Below, in pieces: positions 1 through 8,398 of a stretch of DNA of 37,448 nucleotides (positions are counted from its first letter, which is position 1; each line of letters opens with the position of its first letter). Both the position numbers and the translations under genes were made by a program. Source of the stretch: Oscillospiraceae bacterium (lineage in GTDB: Bacteria; Bacillota; Clostridia; Oscillospirales; Oscillospiraceae). The notes beneath the pieces are model-generated. The model was not told the DNA's origin. It did not search any database and was given only the letters and a program-made list of their open reading frames with translations. The stretch covers positions 1 through 37,448 of the forward strand of contig CADCHN010000014.1 of the NCBI GenBank assembly GCA_902801295.1, written 5' to 3'.

Positions 1-99
1 ACTGACACCGCTGGAATTGCGGTGCCAGTTCGTTGCTTGAATTGAATAAACCTACATCAGGGCCTTTTTTGTGCTGTCCGCACAATCTGGGGCTGTTCA
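1..99. repeat. Terminal 99-bp inverted repeat, left copy
   Basis: Bases 1-99 are the exact reverse complement of 37350-37448; identity stops at base 100. The outer 29 bases form an imperfect hairpin (arms 1-11 and 19-29, one mismatch), and a second short hairpin lies at about 69-83 next to a T-run. No transposase is in the window, so this is probably the edge of a multicopy element whose body was not assembled here. A length of exactly 99 also equals a common de Bruijn k-mer setting, so it may be an assembly-graph overlap rather than a true element boundary. Confidence 0.85.
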
Positions 100-117
100 A
101 TGCAACAGTCTTTTTTG

Positions 118-486
118 TTAGGTCATGAACTTGTCGATGGCCTCGTTCAGGGCCGTGAGCTGGTCGGAATCTCCGGCGCTCACGTCGTCGAGGCAGTGCT
201 CGAGATGGTCCTTCAGGATCACCTTGGCGGTGCTGTTCAGCGCCGAGCGCACCGCGGCCAGCTGCACCAGCACCTCCGTGCAGTCGCGTCCGTCCTCCAC
301 CATGCGTTTGACAGACTCGAGATGGCCGATCGCGCGGGAGAGCCGGTTGAGAACCGCCTTGGTCTGGGTATGCGTATGGCCGTGCGCGTGCCCGTGGTCG
401 TGGTCATGCCCGTGCTCGTGCACGTGGGCGTGGACGAGCCCGTCGCCGTGGTCGTGGCAGTAGATTTCTTCGTCTTCGATGTGCAT
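118..486 (-). CDS. CsoR/FrmR/RcnR-family metal-sensing repressor, His-rich N-terminus
   Basis: A 122-residue protein of the DUF156 family of all-helical metal-responsive repressors. The family core spans residues 43-122. Cys69, His94 and Cys98 sit at the Cys-His-Cys positions used by CsoR for Cu(I); related members use variants for Ni, Co or formaldehyde. Residues 1-39 carry 14 histidines, mostly as alternating H-x-H, an extension absent from short CsoR proteins that could buffer or select metals such as Ni, Co or Zn. The ATG at 484-486 follows a GGAGG site. A C6G6 palindrome in its own upstream region suggests autoregulation. No exporter or chaperone target is visible; one could lie beyond the left edge. 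Which metal is sensed cannot be read from sequence. Confidence 0.88.
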   Translation of the reverse strand: MHIEDEEIYCHDHGDGLVHAHVHEHGHDHDHGHAHGHTHTQTKAVLNRLSRAIGHLESVKRMVEDGRDCTEVLVQLAAVRSALNSTAKVILKDHLEHCLDDVSAGDSDQLTALNEAIDKFMT

Positions 487-548
487 GTCTGTGCCTCCGG
501 GACTTTGCTTTTCAATAAAATATACCGCATTTTTCGCCGTCTGGCAAG

Positions 549-560
549 CCCCCCGGGGGG
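549..560. promoter_or_regulatory. C6G6 palindrome, candidate CsoR-family operator
   Basis: Six C followed by six G, a perfect 12-bp palindrome, 63 bp upstream of the repressor start. CsoR/RcnR-type repressors are known to bind G/C-tract inverted repeats, so this is a reasonable operator candidate. An AT-rich stretch at 515-535, between the site and the gene, could contain the minus-strand promoter, but I could not fix a convincing -35/-10 pair. Confidence 0.5.
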
Positions 561-572
561 ATACGGGCGCGG

Positions 573-1154
573 TCAGGCAAACGCGGCGACCCAGGAGCGG
601 AGAATGGCGAGCGCCTCGGCCTCCGGTGTTTCGTTCAGGTCGAGGATGCGCGTGTCGGGGTCGGAGGCAAGGCTCGCGCGCAGGCGCTCGGTTTGCTGGG
701 TCATGCGCTCGCCGAGGCCGAAGAGCTGCCGCCAGGCGTCAGCCTCCTCGGGGGTCTTGAGGGCGCCGATCAGCGGCAGAGTGCTCTGCAGCAGCGCCTC
801 CAGCGCCTCGCGAAACTGCGGGATCAGCGTTTCATAGCCGCCGATCTCGTCCAGTACGGCGAAGGGGTAGAGCGCCGCCTCCCGCAGCAGCTCCGCGCCG
901 AAGACGCGGAACACCTCGTTGTCCCGCTGCGGCGGCCAGCTGCGGCAGTCGAGAAAGCGGCGGGAGGGGAGACCCTCTACGCCTGCGGCCGCGGCGGCGG
1001 GGCGCAGCGCGTAGCCCTCGGCATAGCCCGATTCGCCGGACTCGGCGGCGATGACGAAGCCGCCCGCCCAGGCGAGTTTCTCATGCAGCGCCTCGCGGAT
1101 CAGGCGGGAACGGGTTTCCTCCTCCGATCCGGTGAGAAAAATGCGTTTTTCCAC
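573..1154 (-). CDS. THEP1-like nucleoside-triphosphatase with degenerate P-loop
   Basis: About 193 residues from a GTG at 1154, chosen because an AGAGGTG site lies just upstream and family similarity begins there. The Walker-B region (VLDEIGGYE, near residue 110) and the following segment ending in IGALK resemble the NTPase_1/THEP1 family of P-loop NTPases. The Walker-A position at residues 8-18 reads TGSEEETRSRL instead of a GxxGxGKT/S loop, so the nucleotide-binding Lys and Thr/Ser are missing. The protein is therefore probably not a normal NTPase; it could be a pseudoenzyme or bind something else. It lies 86 bp upstream of the CsoR-type gene on the same strand and diverges from sigK. Confidence 0.6.
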   Translation of the reverse strand: MEKRIFLTGSEEETRSRLIREALHEKLAWAGGFVIAAESGESGYAEGYALRPAAAAAGVEGLPSRRFLDCRSWPPQRDNEVFRVFGAELLREAALYPFAVLDEIGGYETLIPQFREALEALLQSTLPLIGALKTPEEADAWRQLFGLGERMTQQTERLRASLASDPDTRILDLNETPEAEALAILRSWVAAFA

Positions 1155-1257
1155 AGTGATCACCTCTTGCACCCAGTATACACCGGAGCGGGCAAAATGC
1201 GCAAGCGGCGGAATTTGGACAGAGGGTCGCGGAATATGCTGTTTCGAGGTGACGAAT

Positions 1258-1950
1258 ATGATCGAAACGGCGCTTACTCTGCTGATGCACTCGCTCTGGC
1301 TTTTCCTGCGCATCGCCCCGGGCGGCAGCTTTCCCCGGCCGCTCAGCCGCGCGGAGGAGCAGGACTGTCTCGAGCGCTGGGCGGCGGGGGACACGGAGGC
1401 GCGCAACACCCTCATCGAGCACAACCTGCGCCTCGTGTCCCACATCCTGAAAAAATACTACGCGCAGGCCGACGACATGGAGGATCTGCTCTCGATCGGT
1501 ACGATCGGGCTCATCAAGGGCGTGGACAGCTACCGCCCGGACAAGGGCGTGCGGCTGTCGAGCTACTGCAGCCGCTGCGTGGAAAACGAGGTGCTGATGT
1601 ACTTCCGCTCCCGGCGAAAGAGCCAGGGGGATCTGAGCCTCTCGGACGCGCTGGAGGGCGACGAGGACGGCAGTCTCTCGATCCTCGACGTGCTGGCCGA
1701 CGAGGAGGACATGGCCGAGCGCGTCGGTGAGCGCGAGCTTTGCGCGCAGCTGCTCGCCCTGATCGACCGCGTGCTCACCGAGCGCGAGGCGCGGGTCATC
1801 CGCCTGCGCTACGGTCTGGGCGGAGGGGAGGCGCTGACGCAGCAGCAGACCGCCGAGCAGATCGGCGTCAGCCGCAGCTACATCTCGCGTATCGAAAAGC
1901 GCGCGCTGGAAAAGCTGCGCGCGGCGCTCGAGGGGGAGGGAGGGAATTGA
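1258..1950 (+). CDS. sigK: RNA polymerase sporulation sigma factor, sigma-K type
   Basis: A 230-residue sigma-70 family factor. Residues 1-22 form a hydrophobic pro-sequence followed by FPRPLSRAEE, matching pro-sigma-K organisation. Region 2 contains IEHNLRLV, DLLSIGTIGLIKGVDSY and CVENEVLMYF; region 4 has RVIRLRYGLG and an HTH ending in SRSYISRIEKRALEKL. Sigma-K directs late mother-cell transcription after its pro-sequence is cleaved. The ATG follows AGGTGA. The gene is uninterrupted, so there is no skin-type element here. Its usual regulator BofA is encoded 22 kb away at 23629-23898. Sigma-E is the nearest alternative, but the IEHNLRLV and GLIKG signatures favour sigma-K. Confidence 0.88.
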   Translation: MIETALTLLMHSLWLFLRIAPGGSFPRPLSRAEEQDCLERWAAGDTEARNTLIEHNLRLVSHILKKYYAQADDMEDLLSIGTIGLIKGVDSYRPDKGVRLSSYCSRCVENEVLMYFRSRRKSQGDLSLSDALEGDEDGSLSILDVLADEEDMAERVGERELCAQLLALIDRVLTEREARVIRLRYGLGGGEALTQQQTAEQIGVSRSYISRIEKRALEKLRAALEGEGGN

Positions 1951-1976
1951 CAGGGTTTTCATTCCAATGATATAGT
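1947..1976 (+). promoter_or_regulatory. Predicted sigma-A promoter of the chorismate mutase gene
   Basis: TTGACA at 1947-1952 and TATAGT at 1971-1976, spaced by 18 bp, 30 bp upstream of the GTG start. The -35 hexamer overlaps the last codons of sigK. Confidence 0.6.
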
Positions 1977-2005
1977 GTAGAAAAAACAAAACGGAGGACG
2001 GAACC

Positions 2006-2266
2006 GTGGACGGAGAGATGGGGCGCCTGCGCGGGGAGATCGACCGCGTGGACACAGAGCTGGTAAGGCTTTTGAACGAGCGGCTGAGGCTGGTGGACGC
2101 AATCGGTGCGATCAAGCGTGAACGAGGGCTGCCGGTACGCGATGAGGCGCGCGAGGCGGAGCTGCTGGCACGTATCCGCGCGCAGGCGGGGGAAAACGCC
2201 GCCGAGGCCGAGGCAGTCTATCAGATGATCCTGCTGATCAGCCAGGAGCGGCAGCGGCATACTTGA
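2006..2266 (+). CDS. aroQ: Chorismate mutase, AroQ class (monofunctional)
   Basis: An 86-residue single-domain protein of the helical CM_2 family, which converts chorismate to prephenate for phenylalanine and tyrosine synthesis in the cytosol. Signature segments are LRGEIDRVDTELVRLLNERL, the catalytic-region IGAIKRERGLPV and the REAELLARI helix. Length equals a stand-alone AroQ domain; there is no fused prephenate dehydratase or dehydrogenase. The start is GTG at 2006, behind an ACGGAGGACGG ribosome site. The promoter of the next gene begins inside its last codons, so the two genes appear to be separately transcribed. Confidence 0.88.
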   Translation: MDGEMGRLRGEIDRVDTELVRLLNERLRLVDAIGAIKRERGLPVRDEAREAELLARIRAQAGENAAEAEAVYQMILLISQERQRHT

Positions 2267-2291
2267 ATTTCAGGCGTGCGCGTGATATAAT
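2263..2291 (+). promoter_or_regulatory. Predicted sigma-A promoter of the VanY-type gene
   Basis: TTGAAT at 2263-2268, a 17-bp spacer and a perfect TATAAT at 2286-2291. The -35 element overlaps the aroQ stop codon. Confidence 0.65.
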
Positions 2292-2324
2292 TAACAAAAA
2301 ACAGCGAAGAAAGGGGAGCTGAGC

Positions 2325-3167
2325 GTGAATTTGAGGAAACTGGGGCTTGTGTTTCTCGCGATAGCTCTCTGCGTGGGCATCGTGATCCTGATGCAGGTGC
2401 GCACCGAGCGCAGCGAGGAGATCGTCATGCCCGGCGCGAAGGACGGCAAGACCACGGTCGTCAAGCGCGACCTGCTGCCCGACCCGAACGTGACACCGGA
2501 GCCGGAGGACGACGGTGTCGTCTGGCCGGATCTGACGCTGCAGGAGATGCTGGAGAGTGAAAACCGCCAGTACGCCATCGTCAACGACAAAAACCTGCTC
2601 TCCGCCGCCTTTCAGCCGGACTGCGACAAGGTTTCCGGCACCAACAACCAGCTCTTTGAGAAGTCCGCCCTGCCTTATCTTGAGGCCCTGCTGCAGGATT
2701 TGCGCGACCACGGCTTTACGCCCTACGTCGCCGGCGCCTACCGTACCTACTCCTTCCAGGAGAAGCTGTTTAACGGCAAGGCCAGCCAGATCGCCGCGGG
2801 CATGACGCCGCCGGTGGACGATTACCTCGACCCGCGCTATCAGGAGGCCGTCGCGGTCGCGCGCACCATTACGGCCTACCCCGGCAGCAGCGAGCACCAG
2901 CTCGGCCTCGGCGTGGATATCCTCGACCGGCAGAGAAGCTGGCTGGACTACAATTCCATGAACCAGGACTTCTTCGCCTATCTCGACTCCATCTGCGCCG
3001 ATTACGGCTTCATCAAGCGCTATCCCAGCAACAAGCTGCCGCTGACGGGCTGGGATGAGCCCTACCACTACCGCTACGTCGGCGTGGAGGCCGCGACCTT
3101 CATCATGGAGCACGGCATCTGCTACGAGGAATTTTACGCGCATTACGATCCCGAATTTACATTTTGA
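2325..3167 (+). CDS. D-alanyl-D-alanine carboxypeptidase, VanY/M15B family
   Basis: A 280-residue protein with an uncleaved-looking signal anchor (residues 7-24) and an extracytoplasmic peptidase domain from about residue 80. The zinc motifs of M15B peptidases are complete: SSEHQLGLGVD places ligands at His191 and Asp198, and EPYHYRYVG supplies Glu245 and His248. These enzymes trim the terminal D-Ala from peptidoglycan stem peptides. Nothing nearby suggests a vancomycin-resistance cluster, so a housekeeping wall-trimming role is more likely. The start is GTG at 2325 after an AAGGGGAGC site. A strong palindrome follows the stop codon. Confidence 0.87.
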   Translation: MNLRKLGLVFLAIALCVGIVILMQVRTERSEEIVMPGAKDGKTTVVKRDLLPDPNVTPEPEDDGVVWPDLTLQEMLESENRQYAIVNDKNLLSAAFQPDCDKVSGTNNQLFEKSALPYLEALLQDLRDHGFTPYVAGAYRTYSFQEKLFNGKASQIAAGMTPPVDDYLDPRYQEAVAVARTITAYPGSSEHQLGLGVDILDRQRSWLDYNSMNQDFFAYLDSICADYGFIKRYPSNKLPLTGWDEPYHYRYVGVEAATFIMEHGICYEEFYAHYDPEFTF

Positions 3168-3171
3168 TCCG

Positions 3172-3203
3172 TTTCGGCAGGATTCCGCGGAGTCCTGCCG
3201 AAA
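3172..3203. repeat. 32-bp palindrome downstream of the carboxypeptidase gene
   Basis: Arms 3172-3182 and 3193-3203 are perfectly complementary, and the centre is also nearly palindromic (CCGCGG). In the plus direction it is followed by A residues, not T, so it is a poor intrinsic terminator; on the minus strand the T-run precedes the stem. It shares TTCGGCAG...CTGCCGAA with the palindrome inside apbE at 12888-12921, suggesting a repeat family. Confidence 0.6.
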
Positions 3204-3210
3204 AAAATGC

Positions 3211-3239
3211 TTGCATTGCGCTTCCATCGGTGGTATAGT
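3211..3239 (+). promoter_or_regulatory. Predicted promoter of the rimP-nusA-infB operon
   Basis: TTGCAT at 3211-3216, a 17-bp spacer and TATAGT at 3234-3239, followed by a short leader holding an intrinsic terminator hairpin. Confidence 0.6.
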
Positions 3240-3265
3240 TACACAGTAAGGATTATGGTATTGTC

Positions 3266-3292
3266 AGAGTGGGTCTCGGCCCACTCTTTTTT
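3266..3292 (+). terminator. Leader terminator/attenuator upstream of rimP
   Basis: The stem AGAGTGGG/CCCACTCT (3266-3273 with 3280-3287), a six-base loop and a T-run to 3292 lie about 25 nt after the predicted transcription start and before rimP. A terminator between promoter and first gene suggests attenuation, plausible for an operon encoding NusA. No alternative antiterminator pairing was worked out. Confidence 0.65.
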
Positions 3293-3330
3293 ACGAACTG
3301 TTTGACCAAGACAAATGATGGAAGTGAGAC

Positions 3331-3792
3331 ATGATGAGTAAACTGACCGACCGCATTACAGAGCTGGCCCGGCCCCATGTGGAGGCCGAGGGCTGCAGCC
3401 TCTGGGACGTGGAATATGTCCGCGAAGCGGGCACCTGGTACCTGCGCCTGTTCATCGACAAGGAGGGCGGCGTGTCCATCGACGACTGCGAGCGCATCAG
3501 CCGCCGGCTCGACCCGGTGCTCGACGAGGAGGACCCCATCACCGACAGCTATGTGTTCGAGGTGGGCTCCGCCGGCGCCGACCGGGAGCTCAAGCGCCCC
3601 GGCGACTTCGAGCAGTTCATGGGCAGCGAGGTGGATGTGAAGCTCTACCAGCCCGTGGACGGCAGCAAGCTCTACACCGGCACGCTCTGCGGCTATGAGG
3701 ACGGCCGCGTGAGCATCACCTGCGGCAAAACGGGCCGCAGCTTTGACAAATCACAGCTCGCGCAGGTTCGACTGCACGTAAAGATCAGCTAA
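3331..3792 (+). CDS. rimP: Ribosome maturation factor RimP
   Basis: A 153-residue cytosolic protein for 30S subunit maturation. The N-terminal RimP domain contains LWDVEYVREAGTWYLRLFID and the DDCERISRRLDPVLD helix; EVGSAGADRELKRPGDF corresponds to the family's conserved EVSSPGxDRPL segment; a small SH3-like domain follows. It begins the conserved Bacillota operon with nusA 20 bp downstream. ATG is possible at 3331 or 3334. The leader hairpin at 3266-3292 probably controls entry into the operon. Confidence 0.93.
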   Translation: MMSKLTDRITELARPHVEAEGCSLWDVEYVREAGTWYLRLFIDKEGGVSIDDCERISRRLDPVLDEEDPITDSYVFEVGSAGADRELKRPGDFEQFMGSEVDVKLYQPVDGSKLYTGTLCGYEDGRVSITCGKTGRSFDKSQLAQVRLHVKIS

Positions 3793-3812
3793 GAGATAAG
3801 GGGTAAGAGACA

Positions 3813-4865
3813 ATGAACGCAGAATTTTTCCAGGCTATTGAGGATATCGAAAAAGAAAAGGGCATCCCCCGCGGCTATATGTACGACAAGATCCGCCAGG
3901 CCATGCTGGCCGCCTTCCGCCGCGACAATCCCGAGTGCGAGGATAACGTCGAGGTGCTGATGGACGAGGACAAGAAGACCATCGAGATGGTCGTGTACAA
4001 GACCGTGACCGAGGACGTCAGCGATCCCAGCCACGAGATCAATCTCGAGGCCGCCAAGAAGGTCAGCCGCCGCGCCAAGCTCGGCGATCTGCTGCCCGTC
4101 CCCGTGGACACCAAGAAATTCGGACGCATTGCCGCCCAGGCCGCCAAGCAGATCGTTACCCAGGGCATCCGCGAGGCCGAGCGCGGCATCGTCTATGAGC
4201 AGTTCACCTCCAAGGAGCACGAGATCCTCACCGGCGTCGTGTCCCACATTGAGCCGCGCAACGGCGCCGTCTCCATCCGCATCAGCTCCAACAGCGAGTT
4301 TACCGAGGCCATGCTCTCGCCCAACGAGCGCATCAAGACCGAGGAGCTGAAGGAAGGCGACCGCATCAAGGTCTATGTGGTCGAGGTGCGCAACTCCACC
4401 CGCGGCCCCCAGGTGCTCATCAGCCGCACCCACCCGGGCCTGGTCAAGCGCCTGTTCGAGCTCGAGGTGCCCGAAATCTACGACGGCACCGTGGAAATCA
4501 AGTCCATCGCCCGCGAAGCCGGCAGCCGCACCAAGATGGCCGTGTGGTCGGCCGATCCCAACGTCGATCCGATCGGCGCCTGCGTCGGCCCCAAGGGCGG
4601 CCGCGTGGCCAGCATCGTCGACGAGCTCGGCGGCGAGAAGATCGACATCGTCAAGTTCAGCGAGCAGCCCGAGGAGTACATCGCTGCCTCCCTGTCGCCC
4701 TCCGAGGTGCTCAGCGTCACCATGCTCGAGGACGGCAAGAGCTGCCGCGTCGTCGTGCCGGACAGCCAGCTGTCGCTGGCCATCGGCAAGGAGGGCCAGA
4801 ACGCCCGTCTGGCCGCCAAACTCACCGGCTACAAGATCGACATCAAGCCCCAGAGCGAGGCATAA
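3813..4865 (+). CDS. nusA: Transcription termination/antitermination protein NusA
   Basis: A 350-residue NusA of the shorter Gram-positive form without C-terminal acidic repeats: an N-terminal RNA-polymerase-binding domain (about 1-125), S1 domain (about 130-200), then KH1 and KH2, with [20 protein letters not shown] and [20 protein letters not shown] as the two KH signatures. It modulates pausing, intrinsic termination and antitermination. The final codon and TAA lie at the junction of a 117-bp insert: the 22 bp ending at 4861 are repeated at 4979-5000, where GCC TGA would have been the older ending. The product keeps the same last residues (QSEA), so function should be intact. Confidence 0.95.
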   Translation: MNAEFFQAIEDIEKEKGIPRGYMYDKIRQAMLAAFRRDNPECEDNVEVLMDEDKKTIEMVVYKTVTEDVSDPSHEINLEAAKKVSRRAKLGDLLPVPVDTKKFGRIAAQAAKQIVTQGIREAERGIVYEQFTSKEHEILTGVVSHIEPRNGAVSIRISSNSEFTEAMLSPNERIKTEELKEGDRIKVYVVEVRNSTRGPQVLISRTHPGLVKRLFELEVPEIYDGTVEIKSIAREAGSRTKMAVWSADPNVDPIGACVGPKGGRVASIVDELGGEKIDIVKFSEQPEEYIAASLSPSEVLSVTMLEDGKSCRVVVPDSQLSLAIGKEGQNARLAAKLTGYKIDIKPQSEA

Positions 4866-5000
4866 AAAAACAAAACCGAAGCCCAGCGAAGCGGGTTCGG
4901 TTTTGAGAGGACGAGCAGCGAAGTGAGCGAGCTTTCCCGCCTGCGGGGAAGCGAGACGATACGGAGCTTGCGAGGACCACATCAAGCCCCAGAGCGAGGC
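4840..5000. repeat. REP-like insert at the nusA stop codon, flanked by 22-bp direct repeats
   Basis: The flanks 4840-4861 and 4979-5000 are identical 22-mers from the nusA 3' end; the 117 bp between them (4862-4978) hold two hairpins. The first (about 4870-4904) is a CAAAACCGAA/TTCGGTTTTG stem which, read on the minus strand, is followed by a T-run and so looks like a reversed intrinsic terminator. The second is a GC-rich stem around 4930-4952. No gene is present; a 60-codon reading frame here has no supporting features. The pattern suggests insertion of a small palindromic element with target duplication. Confidence 0.7.
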
Positions 5001-5038
5001 CTGATCAGTCTTCATTATTCAGAAAGGCGGTCGAGACC

Positions 5039-5305
5039 ATGCAAAAGAAAATACCGATGCGGCAGTGCCTCGGCTGCCGGGAACAGAAAGCGAAAAAAGA
5101 CCTGATCCGGGTCGTGAGGTCCCCGGAGGGAGCGATCAGCCTGGACTTCCGGGGCAAGGCCTCCGGCCGCGGTGCCTACGTCTGCCCGCAGGCCGACTGC
5201 CTGAAAAAGGCGATCCGCGCCAGGGCGATCGAGCGCGCGCTCGGCTGCCAGATCCCGGCGGAGGTCTATGACGAATTACAGAAACAGATGGAGGCCGGGG
5301 AATGA
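5039..5305 (+). CDS. ylxR: YlxR-family RNA-binding protein (RnpM)
   Basis: An 88-residue protein of the YlxR/DUF448 family, conserved between nusA and infB in Bacillota. Members bind RNA; the Bacillus protein is reported to modulate RNase P. Recognisable segments are MRQCLGCREQKAKKDLIRVV and the GRGAYVCP...CLKKAIR core with its cysteines. An AAAGGCGG site precedes the ATG. The stop overlaps the next start by 4 bases (ATGA), indicating translational coupling to ylxQ. The upstream spacer contains the REP-like insert. Confidence 0.9.
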   Translation: MQKKIPMRQCLGCREQKAKKDLIRVVRSPEGAISLDFRGKASGRGAYVCPQADCLKKAIRARAIERALGCQIPAEVYDELQKQMEAGE

Positions 5306-5736
5306 AGGAAAAAGCCCTGAAACTGCTCGGCCTGATGCGCAGGGCCAACGCCATCCAGCCCGGGGAGGACCGGACGGGCGACGCGGTGCAGGCGGGCAGG
5401 GCCAAGCTCCTGCTGCTCTCGTCCGACGCCGCGGACAATGCCCGCCGCCGGGCCGAGCACCTGGTGAACGGTCGGCGCGCGCAGCTCGTCGAGCTGCCCT
5501 TTGACCGGGGCGAGCTCGGGGAGGCGCTGGGGCTCGGCGGCTGCTCGATGGCGGCCGTGACCGACCTCGGCTTTGCCGGCGCGCTGACGGAGCTGCTCGC
5601 GGCCATCGACCCGGAGCGCTACGCAGAGCTTGCGGCGGAGACCGATCGGCGCCGCAGCAAGGCGCAGCGGCGGAAACAAGAGACAGAGGCCCTGAAAAGG
5701 AATGAGAGGAACGGAAAAAGGAGGACGAACGGATGA
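5302..5736 (+). CDS. ylxQ: L7Ae/L30e/S12e/Gadd45-family protein YlxQ
   Basis: A 144-residue protein whose first 100 residues form an L7Ae-type RNA-binding fold ([36 protein letters not shown], the [18 protein letters not shown] region). The C-terminal 40 residues are basic and probably disordered. In Bacillota it is always linked to ylxR and infB and is thought to bind structured RNA; its exact role is unsettled. It overlaps ylxR and infB by 4 bases each, so translation of the three is coupled. Confidence 0.85.
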   Translation: MKEKALKLLGLMRRANAIQPGEDRTGDAVQAGRAKLLLLSSDAADNARRRAEHLVNGRRAQLVELPFDRGELGEALGLGGCSMAAVTDLGFAGALTELLAAIDPERYAELAAETDRRRSKAQRRKQETEALKRNERNGKRRTNG

Positions 5737-8114
5737 GTATGATGAAATATCGCGTGCATGAGGTGGCCAAGGATTTCGGCGTGGGATCGAAAGTGATCTC
5801 CCAGATCCTGACCGACTATATCGCGCCTCCTAAGAATCATATGCAGGTACTGGAGACTCCGGAGCTGGACGTGATTTTTGAGTACATGACCCAGCACAAC
5901 CAGGTGGCGAGCCTGGAGGAGGTCTTTCAAGTCACGCCCAAGGAGCAGCCCGCGCCGAAGAAGGAAGAGCCGAAGGCGGAAGCCGCTCCCGCGCAGGGCA
6001 AGAGCGCGCCCGCGAAGGGCGACAGCAAAGCCAAGGCGCCCGCCGCCCCGGCGCAGAGCGCGCCGCAGCCCCAGGCCCAGCAGCCGAAGGCCGAGAAAAA
6101 GGACAAACCCCACACGCCGCGCCAGGTCGCGGAAAAGCGCGTGGTAGACACCCGCGGCGGCGCGGCCGTGAACATCGAGAAGTACAACGAGAAGTTTGAG
6201 GACCTGGCGGGCGACAAGGCCGCCAAGCCCGGCATGCAGCGCGGCAACAAGGAGAAGTTCACCAACAAGAACAAGCAGCGCCAGGCTGCCCAGCCCTCCA
6301 ACAAGCGCCGCCAGGAGGAGCGCGACAAGATGCAGAAGCTGCATCTGGAAATCGCCAAGAAGCAGCCCGTCAAGGTCGAGATCCCCGACGAGATCTCCGT
6401 GGGCGAGCTGGCCTCCCGCATGAAGAAGACGGCCGCCGAGGTCATCAAGCAGCTCTTCAAGCTGGGCGTCTTTGCCTCCGTGTCCGAGGTCATCGACTAT
6501 GACACCGCCGCCCTGGTCGCCATGGAAATGGGCTGCAAGGTCGAGCGCGAGGTCATCGTTACGGTGGAGGAGCGCCTCATCGACGACCACGTGGACGCCG
6601 AGGAGGATCTGCAGCCCCGCGCCCCGGTCGTGGTGGTCATGGGCCACGTCGACCACGGCAAGACATCCCTGCTGGACTACATCCGCCACGCCAAGGTCGC
6701 GGCGGGCGAGGCCGGCGGCATCACCCAGCACATCGGCGCCTACACCGTGGACATCAACGGCAGCCCGATCACCTTCCTCGACACCCCGGGCCACGAGGCC
6801 TTCACCTCCATGCGCGCCCGCGGCGCCATGGTTACGGATATCGCCATCCTGGTGGTCGCCGCGGACGACGGCATCATGCCGCAGACCGTGGAGAGCATCA
6901 ACCACGCCAAGGCCGCCAACATCCCCGTCGTCGTCGCCATCAACAAGATGGACACCGTCGGCGCCAACCCCGAGCGCATCAAGCAGCAGCTGACTGAGTA
7001 CGACCTCGTCAGCGAGGAGTGGGGCGGCGACACGATCGTCTGCCCGATTTCCGCCAAGACCGGCATGGGCATCGAGAACCTGCTCGAAAACCTGGTCGTT
7101 CTGGCCGAGGTGCAGGAGCTGCGCGCCAACCCCAACCGCGCCGCCAAGGGCACCGTCATCGAGGCGCGCCTGGACAAGGGCCGCGGCCCGATCATGACCG
7201 TCCTCGTGCAGAACGGCACCCTGAAGCTCGGCGACATCATCATCGCCGGCACCGCCGTCGGCCGCGTGCGCACGATGATCAACGACAAGGGCCAGCGCGT
7301 CACCGAGGCCGGTCCCTCCACCCCGGTGGAGATCTCCGGCATGAGCGAAGTGCCCAGCGCGGGCGATACCTTCAACGCCGTGAACGACGAGCGCATGGCC
7401 AGAGAACTGGCCGAGGAGCGCCGCGTCGCCGCCCAGAACCAGACCCTCGGCACCGCCAAGAAGGTCAGCCTGGAGGATCTGTTCAGCCAGATCCAGGCCG
7501 GCGAAATGAAGACCCTGAACCTCATCGTCAAGGCGGACGTGCAGGGCTCGGCCGAGGCGGTCAAGAGCTCGCTGGAGAAGATCTCCAACGAGGAGGTGCG
7601 CGTCAAGGTCATCCACAGCGCCGTCGGCGCGATCAACGAGAGCGACGTCATGCTGGCCGCCACCTCCGGCGCCATCATCGTCGGCTTCAACGTGCGCCCG
7701 GACAACGCCGCGCGCGACAGCGCCGCCCGCAGCAAGGTGGATATGCGCATGTACCGCGTCATCTACGACTGCATTGAGGAGATCGAGTCGGCCATGAAGG
7801 GCATGCTCGCGCCGAAGTTCAAGGAGGTCGTCATCGGCCACGCCGAGGTGCGCGAGACCTACAAGGTCTCCAAGGTCGGCACGGTCTGCGGCTGCTACTG
7901 CACGGACGGCAAGATCCAGCGCGGCTGCGAGGTGCGCGTGCTGCGCGACAACATCGTCATCCACGAGGGTGAGCTGGCATCTCTGCGCCGCTTCAAGGAC
8001 GACGTGAAAGAGGTCGCCTCCGGCTACGAATGCGGCATGCAGGTCGAGAAATTCAACGACATCAAGGTCGGCGACGTGATCGAGTGTTTTATCATGGAGC
8101 AGATCAAGGTATAA
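5733..8114 (+). CDS. infB: Translation initiation factor IF-2
   Basis: A 793-residue GTPase that places initiator fMet-tRNA on the 30S subunit. Layout: an IF2_N domain (residues 1-55), a long Ala/Lys/Pro-rich linker, a second IF2_N-like segment (about 205-260), the G domain, domain II, and C-terminal fMet-tRNA binding domains. G-domain motifs are intact: GHVDHGKTS near residue 304, [12 protein letters not shown] and SAKTG. An AAGGAGGACGAACGG site precedes the ATG, which overlaps ylxQ. It is followed by a 305-bp spacer with repeats before rbfA. Confidence 0.97.
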   Translation: MSMMKYRVHEVAKDFGVGSKVISQILTDYIAPPKNHMQVLETPELDVIFEYMTQHNQVASLEEVFQVTPKEQPAPKKEEPKAEAAPAQGKSAPAKGDSKAKAPAAPAQSAPQPQAQQPKAEKKDKPHTPRQVAEKRVVDTRGGAAVNIEKYNEKFEDLAGDKAAKPGMQRGNKEKFTNKNKQRQAAQPSNKRRQEERDKMQKLHLEIAKKQPVKVEIPDEISVGELASRMKKTAAEVIKQLFKLGVFASVSEVIDYDTAALVAMEMGCKVEREVIVTVEERLIDDHVDAEEDLQPRAPVVVVMGHVDHGKTSLLDYIRHAKVAAGEAGGITQHIGAYTVDINGSPITFLDTPGHEAFTSMRARGAMVTDIAILVVAADDGIMPQTVESINHAKAANIPVVVAINKMDTVGANPERIKQQLTEYDLVSEEWGGDTIVCPISAKTGMGIENLLENLVVLAEVQELRANPNRAAKGTVIEARLDKGRGPIMTVLVQNGTLKLGDIIIAGTAVGRVRTMINDKGQRVTEAGPSTPVEISGMSEVPSAGDTFNAVNDERMARELAEERRVAAQNQTLGTAKKVSLEDLFSQIQAGEMKTLNLIVKADVQGSAEAVKSSLEKISNEEVRVKVIHSAVGAINESDVMLAATSGAIIVGFNVRPDNAARDSAARSKVDMRMYRVIYDCIEEIESAMKGMLAPKFKEVVIGHAEVRETYKVSKVGTVCGCYCTDGKIQRGCEVRVLRDNIVIHEGELASLRRFKDDVKEVASGYECGMQVEKFNDIKVGDVIECFIMEQIKV

Positions 8115-8149
8115 TAGTTTTTAGAATTCAGTTTTTAGTTTTCAGACGG

Positions 8150-8398
8150 GCGCGGGTATCCCGCGCCCGAAGCACAACAGTGATTATCGATAAAATATGA
8201 AATCAAAGCGGTGTCGCGGGGGGAGCGCGAGGGGGCATGGCCCGCCTCGCGTTTCGATCATCCGCCGTCCGAAAAAGACCGGTGGCTCGGGCTTTTTCGG
8301 GTAAAGGCATTTTGACGGGTCAAAATGCCCGGCGGCAGCAGCGCCGTCAAACAGTTCGTAAGAACTGATTGACAAGCTGCGCGGGTATCCCGCGCCCG
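8150..8398. repeat. Intergenic insert between infB and rbfA flanked by 20-bp direct repeats
   Basis: The spacer 8115-8419 has no convincing gene. The same 20-mer (GCGCGGGTATCCCGCGCCCG) occurs at 8150-8169 and 8379-8398, and each copy is itself a hairpin. The 209 bp between them contain two more palindromes: 8306-8329 (10-bp stem) and 8346-8373 (12-bp arms, one mismatch). The half-palindrome at 8346-8359 also occurs inverted at 3293-3306, in front of rimP. The arrangement parallels the nusA insert and looks like a small palindromic mobile repeat. Confidence 0.6.

Noticed and set aside
4923..5105. A 60-codon plus-strand frame across the nusA insert
   Set aside because: It is formed from repeat sequence, overlaps the start of ylxR, and has no ribosome site or recognisable motif.
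8184..8375. A 63-codon minus-strand frame in the infB-rbfA spacer
   Set aside because: It lies over palindromic repeats, lacks a ribosome site and has no family resemblance.
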